A stretch of DNA of 64,000 nucleotides. It comes from Streptomyces niveus (GTDB lineage Bacteria > Actinomycetota > Actinomycetes > Streptomycetales > Streptomycetaceae). The stretch covers positions 2,046,001-2,110,000 of the forward strand of contig NZ_CP018047.1 of assembly GCF_002009175.1 (NCBI RefSeq), written 5' to 3'. The notes below the pieces were generated by a model. That model worked only from the letters and a program-made list of their open reading frames with translations, made no database searches and was not told where the DNA came from. Below, in pieces: positions 8,211 through 17,758 of this stretch. The stretch's first letter is position 1. Each line of letters starts with the position of its first letter. Made by a program: the position numbers and the translations under genes.

Positions 8211-9349
8211 CCCGTGGCAGCCATCCCCTCGTCCTGCTGCGCAGGCTGCTGGTCGCGGCGGCGTCAGCGGGGGTCGGCTTCCTGCTCCTGTGCACGCTGG
8301 GCTGGGCCGTGAACCACCCCTCCGGATCGCTGCTGCGCCTGCTGTGGTGCGTGCTCCCGCTCGCCGCGACGCTGCAGTTCGCGGTCGCCGTGGCCCGTAC
8401 GGATCCGAGCACCAGGCCACGTTCCGGTCTCTCCGCCGTCGGCCTCGGCCCGGCTCAACTCACCGCGCTGGCCGCCGCGTCGACCATGCTGTCCTGCGCC
8501 GTCGGCAGCATGGTGGCGCTGCTGTTCTTCCTCCATCTGCGCGGCGACATCACGGGGCTCCCCTTCGACGGTGCCGCGGCCGATCTGCTCGGCGCGGGAC
8601 ATCCGCTGCCGCTGGCCGCCGCCCTCACCCTGCTCGCCGTCGTACCCGTCCTCGCCGGCGCGGCCACCGGACTCGCCCTGCGTCCGCGCAGGACGCGGCC
8701 GGCCGAACACACCGATTCCGAACTCCCCGCCACGCCCAAGCCCGCCCCGTCGGGGCTCCCTTGGGGCGTCGCGCTCACCGCGGCGGGACTCGCCGTCGAG
8801 ACCTACGCGAGCAGGAGCGGTTCCGGATCGCCCCTGCCGATGCCGGGACGTTTCGAAGGCAGCCCGGCCGGTGTCCTGGCCGGCTGGTCACTGACGGCGC
8901 TCGGCCTGGCCCTCGCCGGCCCCGGCATCGCGTACCTCTGCGGCCAACTCCTCCAGATGCTTCGCCCCGGCGCCACCCGCCTGCTCGCGGGGCGGATCCT
9001 GATGGACGAGGCGGTGCGGATCGGCCGCCCGCTCGGCGTGGTCTGCGCGGTGATCTCCGGCGGATTCGCCGCCGCGGCGCTGTACGGCCCCGGCGACGAG
9101 CGCCCGTTCGGGCCGCTCACCGGCCTCGGCGCCACACTTGTCGTGGGCTGCACCGTCGCGACGCTGCTGCTGGCGGTCCTGGAGGCCAAGCACGCCCGCA
9201 CCGACACGACGGCGGCGCTGGTGCGGGTGGGCGCGCCCACGGGGCTCCTGCGTACCGCGGCGGCCCTGCGGGCAGGCGCGCTGCTCGCCGTCTTCGGACC
9301 GCTTACGTGGATGATCGCCGCACTGGCCGCCGTGCCGCTCGCCGGCTGA
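8192..9349 (+). CDS. membrane subunit partnered with the ABC ATPase
   Basis: The 385-residue protein starts at a GTG inside the end of the ATPase gene, with GGAGG 11 nt upstream. It has many hydrophobic helices (for example residues about 19-36, 48-65, 88-108, 132-152) and an FtsX-like general look, but no single diagnostic motif could be named. A Pro-rich cytoplasmic loop lies near residues 165-185. Position and overlap argue that it forms a two-component transporter with the preceding ATPase. The substrate is unknown. Confidence 0.7.
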   Translation: MLALRLARGSHPLVLLRRLLVAAASAGVGFLLLCTLGWAVNHPSGSLLRLLWCVLPLAATLQFAVAVARTDPSTRPRSGLSAVGLGPAQLTALAAASTMLSCAVGSMVALLFFLHLRGDITGLPFDGAAADLLGAGHPLPLAAALTLLAVVPVLAGAATGLALRPRRTRPAEHTDSELPATPKPAPSGLPWGVALTAAGLAVETYASRSGSGSPLPMPGRFEGSPAGVLAGWSLTALGLALAGPGIAYLCGQLLQMLRPGATRLLAGRILMDEAVRIGRPLGVVCAVISGGFAAAALYGPGDERPFGPLTGLGATLVVGCTVATLLLAVLEAKHARTDTTAALVRVGAPTGLLRTAAALRAGALLAVFGPLTWMIAALAAVPLAG

Positions 9350-9407
9350 ACAGGCCGCGTTCCCGAACTCCGGCTCTCCGTCCGAACGGGGGCTCTATCG
9401 TGTCCGC

Positions 9408-10586
9408 ATGGCGTACGGCGCGGGAAACGACGGGCAAGAAGCACAACAGGCAGCGGCGCGGAGCCCCCAGGGGCTCTGGGAGCACCGGGCGGACGGCCTG
9501 GACCGCGAGATCGAATCCCTCGACGAGTTCGACCAGGTGATCCTGGGCGGGACGCTCAGCGGCTTCCGGGTCCAGTCGGTCGACCTGACGGGCCGTACGC
9601 TCGCCCTGCTCTCCACCGACACCTCCGAAACCGTCTTCCTCGGCTGCCCGATGGCGCCCGACGCCGCGGCGAAGATACGGGCCGACGGGGCCCTGGTCTT
9701 CCCTCCCGTCCCGCATCTCCCGTTCGACCCGTACCGGGGCCTGCTCTACTCGCCGGAGCAGCTCTTCGACGGGCTGGACGAGGGTGGGTACGAGGCGACG
9801 CCGGACGCTCTCGCCTACGAGTGGTTCCAGCGCACCAAGGCCGACGGCGACATCCTCTCCTCGATGCTGCGGTCGGTCCACGACGACGCAATCTCGGACG
9901 CGTTGGACGAACTCCTCGTCGGCGCACGGGTCGTCGGCGTGATGGGCGGCCACGCCATGGCGCGGGGCACGGACGCGTACGCGGGAGCGGCGCGCCTCGG
10001 ACGCGAACTGGCCCGCACGGGGCTGACCGTGGCGACCGGCGGCGGCCCCGGCGCCATGGAGGCCGCCAACCTGGGCGCGTATGCCGCCCCGCATCCCGAC
10101 GAGATGCTGGACGAGGCCCTCGAAATCCTCGCCAAGACACCGTCGTTCAGCCCGTCGATCTCCGACTGGGCGCGCGCCGCCTTCGAGGTACGGGGCCGCT
10201 GGCCCGGAGGTGACGGCTCCGTGGGCATCCCCACGTGGTTCTACGGCCACGAACCGCCGAACGCCTTCGCGGGCCATATCGCGAAGTACTTCGCCAACGC
10301 GACCCGCGAGGACGGTCTGCTCGCCCGCTGCAACGCCGGAGTCGTCTTCCTGCCCGGCGCCGCGGGCACAGTCCAGGAGGTCTTCGACAACGCGACGCCG
10401 AACTACTACGAGTCACGCGGCGAGCCGACGCCCATGGTCCTCGTCGACCGCGCGCACTGGACGGAGCGGCTGCCGGCCTGGCCGCTGCTCACGTCGCTGG
10501 CGCGGGAGCGCTCGATGGAATCGCGTATCGCGCTCGTCGACTCGGTGGCCGAGGCTCCCGAGGCCCTGGCCCGGCTCTCCCGCTGA
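9408..10586 (+). CDS. LOG-family Rossmann-fold protein
   Basis: The 392-residue protein contains a lysine-decarboxylase-like/LOG Rossmann domain: ARVVGVMGGHAMARG (about residue 170), LTVATGGGPGAMEAANLGAY (about 207-226), and, toward the C-terminus, FLPGAAGTVQEVFD in place of the usual PGGxGTxxE. LOG proteins release free bases from nucleoside 5'-monophosphates. The roughly 160-residue N-terminal extension and the altered second motif make it a long bacterial variant whose activity should not be assumed. It stands alone between the ABC pair and the thiamine operon and converges with the latter. Confidence 0.75.
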   Translation: MAYGAGNDGQEAQQAAARSPQGLWEHRADGLDREIESLDEFDQVILGGTLSGFRVQSVDLTGRTLALLSTDTSETVFLGCPMAPDAAAKIRADGALVFPPVPHLPFDPYRGLLYSPEQLFDGLDEGGYEATPDALAYEWFQRTKADGDILSSMLRSVHDDAISDALDELLVGARVVGVMGGHAMARGTDAYAGAARLGRELARTGLTVATGGGPGAMEAANLGAYAAPHPDEMLDEALEILAKTPSFSPSISDWARAAFEVRGRWPGGDGSVGIPTWFYGHEPPNAFAGHIAKYFANATREDGLLARCNAGVVFLPGAAGTVQEVFDNATPNYYESRGEPTPMVLVDRAHWTERLPAWPLLTSLARERSMESRIALVDSVAEAPEALARLSR

Positions 10587-10616
10587 CCGACCCGACGCGC
10601 GCCGGGCGAGGTCGCG

Positions 10617-11705
10617 TCAGTGAGCCCCGTTGTTGTCTGTTGGGGCCTCGCCCTTCGCGATGTCGGTCGCGTCCGGCTCCTTGTCGTCCAGGACCACCAC
10701 GTCCTCGGCGATGAAGGAGACCCCGACCGTCGCTCCCTCGTCGGGGACGTCGCGGAGGCCGCACTCCGCCTCGACCTCGGGCCCGTGCGAGGGGCGCAGC
10801 AGGACGGCGACGTGGCTGCCGCGGAAGGTGCGCGCCCCGACGGTGCAGCGCAGTCCGTCCTCGGGGGCGCCGAGCCGTACCCCGGTGGGACGCACCAACA
10901 GCGCACGCGAACCCTGGGGCGAAGCGGAGGGCACCGGGATCTTGCCCCAGGGCGTGTCGGCGACGTCACCGTCGACCGTGGCCGCCACGACGTTGTCGAA
11001 GCCAAGGAAGCGAGCCACGAACGCGGACGCCGGCCGTTGCCAGACCTCGACCGGCGTGCCGGTCTGGGCGACGCGTCCGTCGCGCATCACCACGACGCGG
11101 TCGGCGAGCGCGAAGGCCTCGCCCTGGTCGTGCGTGACGGCGAGCACCGTCGTACCCAACTGGCCGAACACGCCGCGCAGTTCCACGACCAGGCGCTCGC
11201 GCAGACTCCGGTCGAGCTGGCCGAGGGGTTCGTCGAGCATGAGCAGCCGGGGGCGAGGGGCAAGCGCCCGTGCGAGTGCCACGCGCTGCTGCTCACCGCC
11301 GGACAGCGCGGCGACGGCGCGGCTCTGGGCGCCCGGCAGGCCGACGAGATCGAGCAACTCGTCGACACGTCGCCGCTGTTCACCGCGCGATTCGCCGCGT
11401 ACGCGCAGACCGAAGGCGACGTTGCCGCCGACGTCACGCTGTGGAAAGAGCTGGTGGTCCTGGAACATCAGCCCCACACCGCGCCGGTGTACCGGCACCC
11501 CCACCTGGTCGGCCCCCTCCAGCAACACCCGCCCGGCGTCCGGCGGTTGGAGCCCGGCGACGACGCGCAACAAGGTTGACTTGCCACTGCCGCTCGGCCC
11601 CAGCACACAGACGATCTCGTGCGCGGCGATCTCCAGATCCACCGCGTCGAGCGCCGTACGCCGCCCGAATCGCACGGTCACACCCTCAAGAGTGAGCAGG
11701 GCCAT
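10617..11705 (-). CDS. thiQ: thiamine ABC transporter ATP-binding protein
   Basis: The 362-residue ATPase powers thiamine/TPP uptake. Walker A GPSGSGKST (near residue 37), signature LSGGEQQRVALARAL, Walker B LLMLDEPLGQLD and H-loop VTHDQGE are all intact. A C-terminal TOBE-like domain (residues about 270-350) is typical of iron, sulfate and thiamine importers. Its ATG overlaps the permease stop by 1 nt (TGATG), so it is translationally coupled. It is the last gene of a three-gene operon headed by a TPP riboswitch, which fixes the substrate better than the protein sequence does. Confidence 0.88.
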   Translation of the reverse strand: MALLTLEGVTVRFGRRTALDAVDLEIAAHEIVCVLGPSGSGKSTLLRVVAGLQPPDAGRVLLEGADQVGVPVHRRGVGLMFQDHQLFPQRDVGGNVAFGLRVRGESRGEQRRRVDELLDLVGLPGAQSRAVAALSGGEQQRVALARALAPRPRLLMLDEPLGQLDRSLRERLVVELRGVFGQLGTTVLAVTHDQGEAFALADRVVVMRDGRVAQTGTPVEVWQRPASAFVARFLGFDNVVAATVDGDVADTPWGKIPVPSASPQGSRALLVRPTGVRLGAPEDGLRCTVGARTFRGSHVAVLLRPSHGPEVEAECGLRDVPDEGATVGVSFIAEDVVVLDDKEPDATDIAKGEAPTDNNGAH

Positions 11706-13528
11706 CAGAACTCCCCGGAACGGTCGGTACGGATTCGTTCGAGCACCAGCAGCGACACGGCGCACACCACCATGAGCACCGTGCTCAGCGCCATCGCCTG
11801 CCCGTAGTTGAGATCACCGGGCCGTCCCAGCAGCCGCGCGACCGCCACCGGCAGCGTCGGCCGGTCCGGTCGCGCGATGAAGACCGTGGCGCCGAACTCA
11901 CCGAGCGAGACGGCGAAGGCGAATCCGGCGGCCACCAGTACGGCCCGCCGCACCATCGGCAGATCGACCTCCCGCCACACACGCGACGGCGAGGCCCCGA
12001 GAACGGCCGCGGCCTCGCGCAACCGCCCGTCCACGGCGCGCAGTACGGGCAGCATGACCCGTACGACGAAGGGGACCCCCACCAACGCCTGGGCGAGCGG
12101 CACCAGGATCCATGACGCCCGCAGGTCCAGCGGCGGCTTGTCGAGCGTGATCAGGAAGCCGAAGCCGACGGTCACGGCGGAGATGCCGAGGGGCAGCATG
12201 AGCAGCGCGTCGAAGCCCCGTGCGAGGCGCCCCGCCCGTCGGGTGAGAGCGGCAGCGGCGAGCCCGCCCACGACCAGAGCGATGACCGTCGCCGCCAGGG
12301 CGTAGCGCAGGGAGTTCCAGACCGCTTCCAGGGGCGGGACGAGGAAAGTGCCGCCGCTCGCCTCCACCGAACGGAGCGCCCGGTAGTAGTCGAAGCCGTA
12401 CCCGCCGGGGCCGTCGAGCGACCGTTCGATCAGCACGCCGAGGGGCAGCAGGATCAGCAGGAGGACGGTGCCGAGCACGCCGACGAGCAGCGCCCACTGG
12501 GCGGCTCCGCGCGGCCTGCGCACCGTCTGGGCGGGGTCGACCAGTTTCAGGGCGGTCTCCCGCCTCCGTACGGTCCAGGCGTGCAGCGCCAGGATCCCGC
12601 CGACGGCCGCGAACTGCACCATCGTCAGGACGGCGGCGGTGGGCAGGTCGAGGAGTTGCGCGGTCTGCCGGTAGATCTCCACCTCCAGGGTGGAGTACGC
12701 CGGGCCGCCCAGGATCTGGACGATGCCGAAGGAGGTGAAGGTGAAGAGGAAGACCATCAGCGCCGCGGCGGCGACGGCGGGGCCGAGCGCCGGTAGCGTC
12801 ACCCGCCACCACGCCGCGAACCGGCCGGCGCCGAGCACCCGAGCGGCCTCCTCCTGACGCGGGTCGAGCTGTGCCCAGAGGCCGCCCACGGTGCGGACGA
12901 CCACCGCGTAGTTGAAGAAGACATGCGCGAGGAGGATCGCCCACACCGTCGTGTCCGCCCGCACGCCCCACAGTTCGTCGAGCAGGCCGCCACGTCCCAG
13001 CAACGCTAGGAACGCCGTGCCGACGACGACGGTCGGCAGGACGAACGGCACCGTCACGACGGCGCGCAGGAGTTGCTTGCCGGGGAACTCGAAGCGCGCG
13101 AAGACATAGGCACCGGGGAGCGCGATCAGCAGGGTGAGGGCGGTGGAGAGCGCGGCCTGCCACGTCGTGAACCAGAGCACCTGCCCGATGTCGGGCCGGC
13201 TCAGCACCTCGCCGAACCTGCCCCAGTGCCAGGAGCCGTCCGCCTTCAGCCCGCGGCCGACGATCGCCGTGACGGGGTAGGCGAAGAAGACCGCGAAGAA
13301 CGCGACGGGCACGGCCATGAGGCAGAGCCGTACGACGCTCCCCCGCCGAACGGCGCGCGTCGCGGTGCCGACTTCCCGGCCTCGGCCCCGGCCCCGTCCT
13401 CGCCCTCGCCCCGTCCCTCCGCCCGCCGCCCGGACGACCGGCCCCGCATCCGTCCGCGTGGCCGTGTCGCCCTCCCGGGCACCCTTCGCGACTACTTGAC
13501 GACGAGTGAGGACCACGACTGGATCCAC
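11705..13528 (-). CDS. thiP: thiamine ABC transporter permease, fused two-domain
   Basis: A protein of up to 607 residues with two BPD permease domains in one chain (about 12 membrane helices). EAA-loop motifs are visible: EEAARVLGAGRFAAWWRVTLP in the first half and REAAAVLGASPSRVWREVDLP in the second. This fused layout is usual for ThiP/FbpB importers. The N-terminus is uncertain: GTG 13528 or 13516 would overlap thiB by 37 or 25 nt and add an Arg/Gly-rich segment (a GRGRGRGRGRGR run), while the ATG at 13318 lies just before the first helix. Confidence 0.86.
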   Translation of the reverse strand: MDPVVVLTRRQVVAKGAREGDTATRTDAGPVVRAAGGGTGRGRGRGRGRGREVGTATRAVRRGSVVRLCLMAVPVAFFAVFFAYPVTAIVGRGLKADGSWHWGRFGEVLSRPDIGQVLWFTTWQAALSTALTLLIALPGAYVFARFEFPGKQLLRAVVTVPFVLPTVVVGTAFLALLGRGGLLDELWGVRADTTVWAILLAHVFFNYAVVVRTVGGLWAQLDPRQEEAARVLGAGRFAAWWRVTLPALGPAVAAAALMVFLFTFTSFGIVQILGGPAYSTLEVEIYRQTAQLLDLPTAAVLTMVQFAAVGGILALHAWTVRRRETALKLVDPAQTVRRPRGAAQWALLVGVLGTVLLLILLPLGVLIERSLDGPGGYGFDYYRALRSVEASGGTFLVPPLEAVWNSLRYALAATVIALVVGGLAAAALTRRAGRLARGFDALLMLPLGISAVTVGFGFLITLDKPPLDLRASWILVPLAQALVGVPFVVRVMLPVLRAVDGRLREAAAVLGASPSRVWREVDLPMVRRAVLVAAGFAFAVSLGEFGATVFIARPDRPTLPVAVARLLGRPGDLNYGQAMALSTVLMVVCAVSLLVLERIRTDRSGEF

Positions 13529-14586
13529 TCGTCACGGTTCTCGGCTATTTTCTCCGGGCCCACGGTCTTGGGCTGGTCGATCACGGCGCCGTGGTCGGTG
13601 AAGAGCGTGGGCAGCTTCGCACCGTCGACGACCGGATTCACGAACATGTTGAGCGGCATGTCCTCCTGGAAGGTCTTGCTCACCAGGAAGTCCAGCAGGG
13701 CCTTGCCGCCCGCCTCGTTCTTCGCGCCCTGGAGCAGGCCGGCGAACTCGATCTGCCGGAAGCAGGTGCCCGTGGCGACGCCGGTCGGCGCCTCCTTCGG
13801 CTGCGGATCGGCGTACAGAACCTCGACGGGCGGGCTCGACGCGTACGAGACGACCAGCGGGCGCTCCGCCTCGGCTTTCTTGCCGCCCGCCGAGCCGGAG
13901 AACTCCTCGTTGTATGCCTGTTCCCAACTGTCCACCACCTGGACGCCGTTGGCCCTGAGCTGCTTCCAGTAGCCCTGCCAGCCGTCGTCCCCGTACGCCG
14001 CGACGGTGCCGAGGAGGAAGCCGAGGCCGGGTGAGGACTGCGCGGCGTTCTCGACGACGAGCAGGTCTTTGTAGGCGGGCTTCGTCAGGTCGGCGAAGGA
14101 CTGCGGCGGCGCCAGCTTCTTGTCGGTGAAGTACTTCTTGTCGTAGTTGACGCAGATGTCGCCGGTGTCGACGGGCGTGACACGGTGCTTGTCGTCGTCG
14201 AGCCGCACGTCGGCGCGGACCTGGTCGAGGCCCTTCGCCTCGTACGGCGTGAACAGGCCGTTGTCGAGGGCGCGGGAGAGCAGGGTGTTGTCGACGCCGA
14301 AGAAGACGTCGCCCTGCGGAGAACCCTTGGTGAGGATCTCCTTGTTGAGTGCCTCGCCCGCCTCGCCGCTCTTCAGCACCTTGACGGTGTAGCCGGTCTG
14401 TTCGGTGAACTCCTTCAGTACGGAGTCCGAGGCGGCGAACGAGTCATGGGCGACGAGCGTCACGCTCTTGGACTTCGCGCCGTCCGACGACGTGGAGTCG
14501 TCGGACTCGCCGCCGCACGCGGCGAGCACGGAGACGCCGAGCGCGGCGGCGAGGGTGCCGGCCGCCATTCTCTTCGTGGTACGCAC
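13492..14586 (-). CDS. thiB: thiamine ABC transporter substrate-binding lipoprotein
   Basis: The 364-residue lipoprotein captures thiamine outside the membrane. The start is GTG 14586, placed 5 nt after a perfect AGGAGG. It gives a signal peptide with the lipobox VLAAC followed by a Gly/Ser-rich linker (GGESDDSTSS). The body is a cluster D/ThiB-type periplasmic binding fold, with DVFFGVDNTLLSRALDNGLF and VTPVDTGDICVNYDKKYF. A longer reading frame to 14814 runs through the riboswitch and is not the gene. First gene of thiBPQ; regulated by the TPP riboswitch immediately upstream. Confidence 0.92.
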   Translation of the reverse strand: MRTTKRMAAGTLAAALGVSVLAACGGESDDSTSSDGAKSKSVTLVAHDSFAASDSVLKEFTEQTGYTVKVLKSGEAGEALNKEILTKGSPQGDVFFGVDNTLLSRALDNGLFTPYEAKGLDQVRADVRLDDDKHRVTPVDTGDICVNYDKKYFTDKKLAPPQSFADLTKPAYKDLLVVENAAQSSPGLGFLLGTVAAYGDDGWQGYWKQLRANGVQVVDSWEQAYNEEFSGSAGGKKAEAERPLVVSYASSPPVEVLYADPQPKEAPTGVATGTCFRQIEFAGLLQGAKNEAGGKALLDFLVSKTFQEDMPLNMFVNPVVDGAKLPTLFTDHGAVIDQPKTVGPEKIAENRDEWIQSWSSLVVK

Positions 14587-14675
14587 TGAATTCCTCCTGG
14601 GATGTCCAGGAGAAGACGCGGCCCTGCCCCGCACCGGCGGACCGGAGCAGGGCAGGGCGCAACAGCTTGAGTGAT

Positions 14676-14782
14676 GTCCGAACTTCCTACCCAGAATGAC
14701 CTGGGCAAGGTTCAGAGGGTCTGCGACCGTGAGGCTCTTCCGAGCCTCTGCCGCACTCTCAGCGCTGTGGCGCTCCCCTGTC
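14676..14782 (-). promoter_or_regulatory. TPP riboswitch (THI element)
   Basis: Read on the minus strand, the leader contains the conserved blocks of the thiamine pyrophosphate aptamer in order: GGGGAGC, GCTGAGAGTGCGGC, an extra stem with CTCGGAAGAGCCTC, ACCCTCTGAACCT, and CCCAGGTCATTCTGGGTAGGA. It begins about 195 nt upstream of thiB and ends about 90 nt before its ribosome binding site. TPP binding is expected to turn the operon off, and no other metabolite fits this consensus. Confidence 0.96.
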
Positions 14783-14842
14783 GGAATATGTAATTCGTTC
14801 GAATCAGCGTACATGGGCCCCGCCGGGGCCCCTTCGCCGCGC

Positions 14843-15955
14843 TCAGCGCTCCGTCGCCGCCAGCTGACCGCACGCCCCGTCGATCTCCTGACCGCGGGTG
14901 TCGCGCACCGTCACCGGCACCCCGTGGGACGCGATCGCCTCGACGAACGCCTTCTCGTCCTCAGGACGCGAGGCCGTCCACTTGGACCCGGGTGTCGGGT
15001 TGAGCGGGATCAGATTGACGTGCACCCGCTTCCCCTTGAGCAGCCGGCCCAGCAGGTCGCCCCGCCACGCCTGGTCGTTGATGTCGCGGATCATTGCGTA
15101 CTCGATGGAGATCCGGCGGCCGGACTTCTCCGCGTACTCCCAGGCGGCGTCCAGCACCTCCCGCACCTTCCAACGGGTGTTGACCGGCACGAGGGTGTCG
15201 CGCAGCTCGTCGTCGGGCGCGTGCAGCGAGACGGCGAGGCGGCATTTGAAGCCCTCGTCGGCGAATCGCAGCATCGCGGGCACCAGGCCCACCGTCGAGA
15301 CGGTGATGCCGCGCTGCGAGAGCCCGATGCCGTCCGGCTCGGGGTCGGTCAGCCGGCGGATCGCCCCGACGACGCGGCGGTAGTTGGCGAGCGGTTCGCC
15401 CATGCCCATGAAGACGATGTTGGACAGTCGCGCGGGGCCGCCGGGGACCTCACCGTCGCGCAGCGCGCGCATGCCGTCCACGATCTGGTGCACGATCTCC
15501 GCCGTGGACAGGTTGCGGTCGAGACCTGCCTGCCCCGTAGCGCAGAACGGACAGTTCATCCCGCAGCCGGCCTGCGAGGAGATGCACATGGTGACGCGGT
15601 CCGGGTAGCGCATCAGGACGGACTCGACGAGCGTGCCGTCGTGCAGCCGCCACAGCGTCTTACGGGTGGTGTCGTCGTCGCAGGAGATGTGCCGCACCAC
15701 GGACATCAGGTCGGGCAGCAGCTCCGTGGCGAGCTTCTCGCGTGCCGTGGCGGGGATGTCCGTCCACTCGGCGGGGTCGTGCGCGAACCGCGCGAAGTAA
15801 TGCTGCGACAGCTGCTTGGCACGGAACGCCTTCTCGCCGAGCGCCGCGACGGCCTCGCGACGTTCCTCCGGTGTGAGGTCGGCGAGGTGCCTCGGCGGCT
15901 TCTTGGCGCCACGGGGCGCGACGAAGGTGAGTTCTCCGGGATTGGGCGGTGCCAT
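14843..15955 (-). CDS. rlmN: 23S rRNA (adenine(2503)-C(2))-methyltransferase
   Basis: The 370-residue radical-SAM enzyme methylates A2503 of 23S rRNA and A37 of some tRNAs. The cluster motif is CGMNCPFC (CxxxCxxC, near residue 135). It is followed by [11 protein letters not shown] and, near the C-terminus, the second catalytic-cysteine region [21 protein letters not shown]. The ATG at 15955 has GAGGAG upstream; the extension to 16045 is unneeded. It follows the rpsB-to-cdsA cluster but is separated from cdsA by a strong terminator. Confidence 0.95.
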   Translation of the reverse strand: MAPPNPGELTFVAPRGAKKPPRHLADLTPEERREAVAALGEKAFRAKQLSQHYFARFAHDPAEWTDIPATAREKLATELLPDLMSVVRHISCDDDTTRKTLWRLHDGTLVESVLMRYPDRVTMCISSQAGCGMNCPFCATGQAGLDRNLSTAEIVHQIVDGMRALRDGEVPGGPARLSNIVFMGMGEPLANYRRVVGAIRRLTDPEPDGIGLSQRGITVSTVGLVPAMLRFADEGFKCRLAVSLHAPDDELRDTLVPVNTRWKVREVLDAAWEYAEKSGRRISIEYAMIRDINDQAWRGDLLGRLLKGKRVHVNLIPLNPTPGSKWTASRPEDEKAFVEAIASHGVPVTVRDTRGQEIDGACGQLAATER

Positions 15956-16074
15956 GAGCTGTTTTCTCCTCGGTACGACGAGGCCGGTGTTCCCCGCCGA
16001 CCGCGGGAGGGACGCGGGCACGCTGCCGGTGCCAGGAGACCTCATGTGACGGGCCCCGCGACCGCGGAGCGCAG

Positions 16075-16105
16075 TAAGGCCCGCCGTCCGGGACGGCGGG
16101 CCTTA
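16075..16105 (-). terminator. strong terminator hairpin after cdsA
   Basis: TAAGGCCCGCCGTCC and GGACGGCGGGCCTTA form a perfect 15-bp stem with a one-base gap, 26 nt beyond the cdsA stop. Reading on the minus strand it lies between cdsA and rlmN and should end the pyrH-frr-cdsA transcript. Confidence 0.85.
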
Positions 16106-16130
16106 CCAGGGTAACCGGTACGGGTACGGG

Positions 16131-17201
16131 TCAGCCCGAGCCGACGAACACCACCAGCAGCAGCCACACGACCGGGGCCGTGGGCAGGAGCGAGTCGAGG
16201 CGGTCCATGATGCCGCCGTGACCGGGCAGCAACGTGCCCATGTCCTTGATCCCGAGGTCCCGCTTGATCATCGACTCGCCCAGGTCACCGAGCGTGGCAC
16301 TGGCCGCCACGGCAAGACCGAGCAGCAGCCCCTGCCACCAGGTGCCGTCGTCGATCAGGAACTGCATGCACAGCGCTCCCGCAACCATGGCGAATCCCAC
16401 GGCGCCGAAGAGACCCTCGCGGGTCTTGCCGGGGCTGATGCGCGGTGCCAGTTTGTGGCTGCCGAAGCGCCAGCCGATCGCGTACGCCCCGGTGTCGCTG
16501 ACGATGGTCAGCACCAGGAAGGTGAGGACACGCTGCGCGCCGTCGTCCGCCGTGAGCATCATCGCGACGAACGTCGCCAGGAAGGGCACGTAGAACGCCG
16601 CGAAGACGCCCGCCGTCACGTCCTTGAGATAGCCCTCGGGCGGCTCCGTCATGCGCCAGGCGAGCACGGCGAGCGCCGTGAGCGCCGTGGCGACCCAGGC
16701 ACCTTCCGCGCCCCGTACGTAGCCGGCGACGACCATCGCCGCGCCACCGACCGCGAGCGGGACGAGGGGCGCTTTGATGCCCTTCTTCTCGTTGAGCCGG
16801 GAGGTCAACTCCCACAGCCCGACGACGACGGCGATCACTATGACGCCGATGAACACAGCCTTCACGATGAAGAGGGACGCCACGATCACCGCACCGAGCC
16901 CCACACCGACCCCTATGGCCGCCCGCAGATCGCGGCCCGCCCGCTTCTTCGGAGGAGTTGGCGGAGGGGCGGACATGGGCTCCTGCGGCGTCTCGTCACG
17001 GAACAGGGGGCCGCCCGGCCGAGCAGCCCCCCGGTCGTCATCCTGGGCCCCGCCGCTCGCGGGTACGTCGGGCACGATGGGCATGGGCCGAGTCTGCTGT
17101 GCGTCAAGCTCATCGTATGCGGGACCCGCCGGGGCAGCCCCCTGGTCAGGCGGTCCCCAGTAGCCGGCAGTCGGCGGGGCCCCCCAGGAAGAGTCGTTCA
17201 T
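16131..17201 (-). CDS. cdsA: phosphatidate cytidylyltransferase (CDP-diglyceride synthase)
   Basis: The 356-residue membrane enzyme makes CDP-diacylglycerol from phosphatidate and CTP, the branch point of phospholipid synthesis. The CTP-transferase signature is intact: SDTGAYAIGWRFG and RISPGKTREG, then GDLGESMIKRDLGIKDMG followed by LLPGHGGIMDRLDS. About 95 N-terminal residues are a Pro/Gly/Asp-rich cytoplasmic extension not present in most relatives, followed by about eight membrane helices. Its ATG overlaps the frr stop by 1 nt (TGATG). Confidence 0.94.
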   Translation of the reverse strand: MNDSSWGAPPTAGYWGPPDQGAAPAGPAYDELDAQQTRPMPIVPDVPASGGAQDDDRGAARPGGPLFRDETPQEPMSAPPPTPPKKRAGRDLRAAIGVGVGLGAVIVASLFIVKAVFIGVIVIAVVVGLWELTSRLNEKKGIKAPLVPLAVGGAAMVVAGYVRGAEGAWVATALTALAVLAWRMTEPPEGYLKDVTAGVFAAFYVPFLATFVAMMLTADDGAQRVLTFLVLTIVSDTGAYAIGWRFGSHKLAPRISPGKTREGLFGAVGFAMVAGALCMQFLIDDGTWWQGLLLGLAVAASATLGDLGESMIKRDLGIKDMGTLLPGHGGIMDRLDSLLPTAPVVWLLLVVFVGSG

Positions 17202-17758
17202 CAGACCTCGAGCAGCTCGGCTTCCTTGTGCTTGAGCAGCTCGTCGACCTGGGCGACGTACTTCGCCGTGGTGTCGTCGAGCTCCTTCTCGGCGCGGCGG
17301 CCCTCGTCCTCGCCGACCTCGCCGTCCTTGATCAGCTTGTCGATCGTCTCCTTGGCCTTGCGGCGCACGGAGCGGATCGAGATCTTCGAGTCCTCCGCCT
17401 TGGTCTTGGCGACCTTGATGTACTCCTTGCGGCGGTCCTGCGTGAGCTCGGGGAACACCACCCGGATGATGTTTCCGTCGTTGCTCGGGTTCACGCCGAG
17501 GTCGGAGTCGCGGATGGCCTGTTCGATGTTGCGCAGCGCGCTCTTGTCGAACGGGGTCACCACGGCCATGCGCGGCTCGGGCACCGAGAACGAGGCCAGC
17601 TGGTTGATCGGGGTCAGCGCACCGTAGTAGTCCGCCACGATCTTGTTGAACATCGCCGGGTGCGCACGACCGGTGCGGATCGCGGCGAAGTCCTCCTTGG
17701 CGACCAGGACGGCCTTCTCCATCTTCTCCTCTGCTTCGAGGAGGGTCTCTTCGATCAC
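17201..17758 (-). CDS. frr: ribosome recycling factor
   Basis: The 185-residue protein dissociates post-termination ribosomes together with EF-G. It shows the family's typical pieces: [27 protein letters not shown] near the start, [26 protein letters not shown] in the middle, and [14 protein letters not shown] after it. Of two adjacent GTG codons, 17758 is chosen because GGAG lies 6 nt upstream and it yields the standard 185 residues. Part of pyrH-frr-cdsA. Confidence 0.97.
   Translation of the reverse strand: MIEETLLEAEEKMEKAVLVAKEDFAAIRTGRAHPAMFNKIVADYYGALTPINQLASFSVPEPRMAVVTPFDKSALRNIEQAIRDSDLGVNPSNDGNIIRVVFPELTQDRRKEYIKVAKTKAEDSKISIRSVRRKAKETIDKLIKDGEVGEDEGRRAEKELDDTTAKYVAQVDELLKHKEAELLEV

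Noticed and set aside
13492..14814. Longer thiB starting at 14,814
   Set aside because: The extra 76 codons run through the TPP riboswitch, and a perfect AGGAGG precedes the GTG at 14,586, which begins a proper lipoprotein signal.
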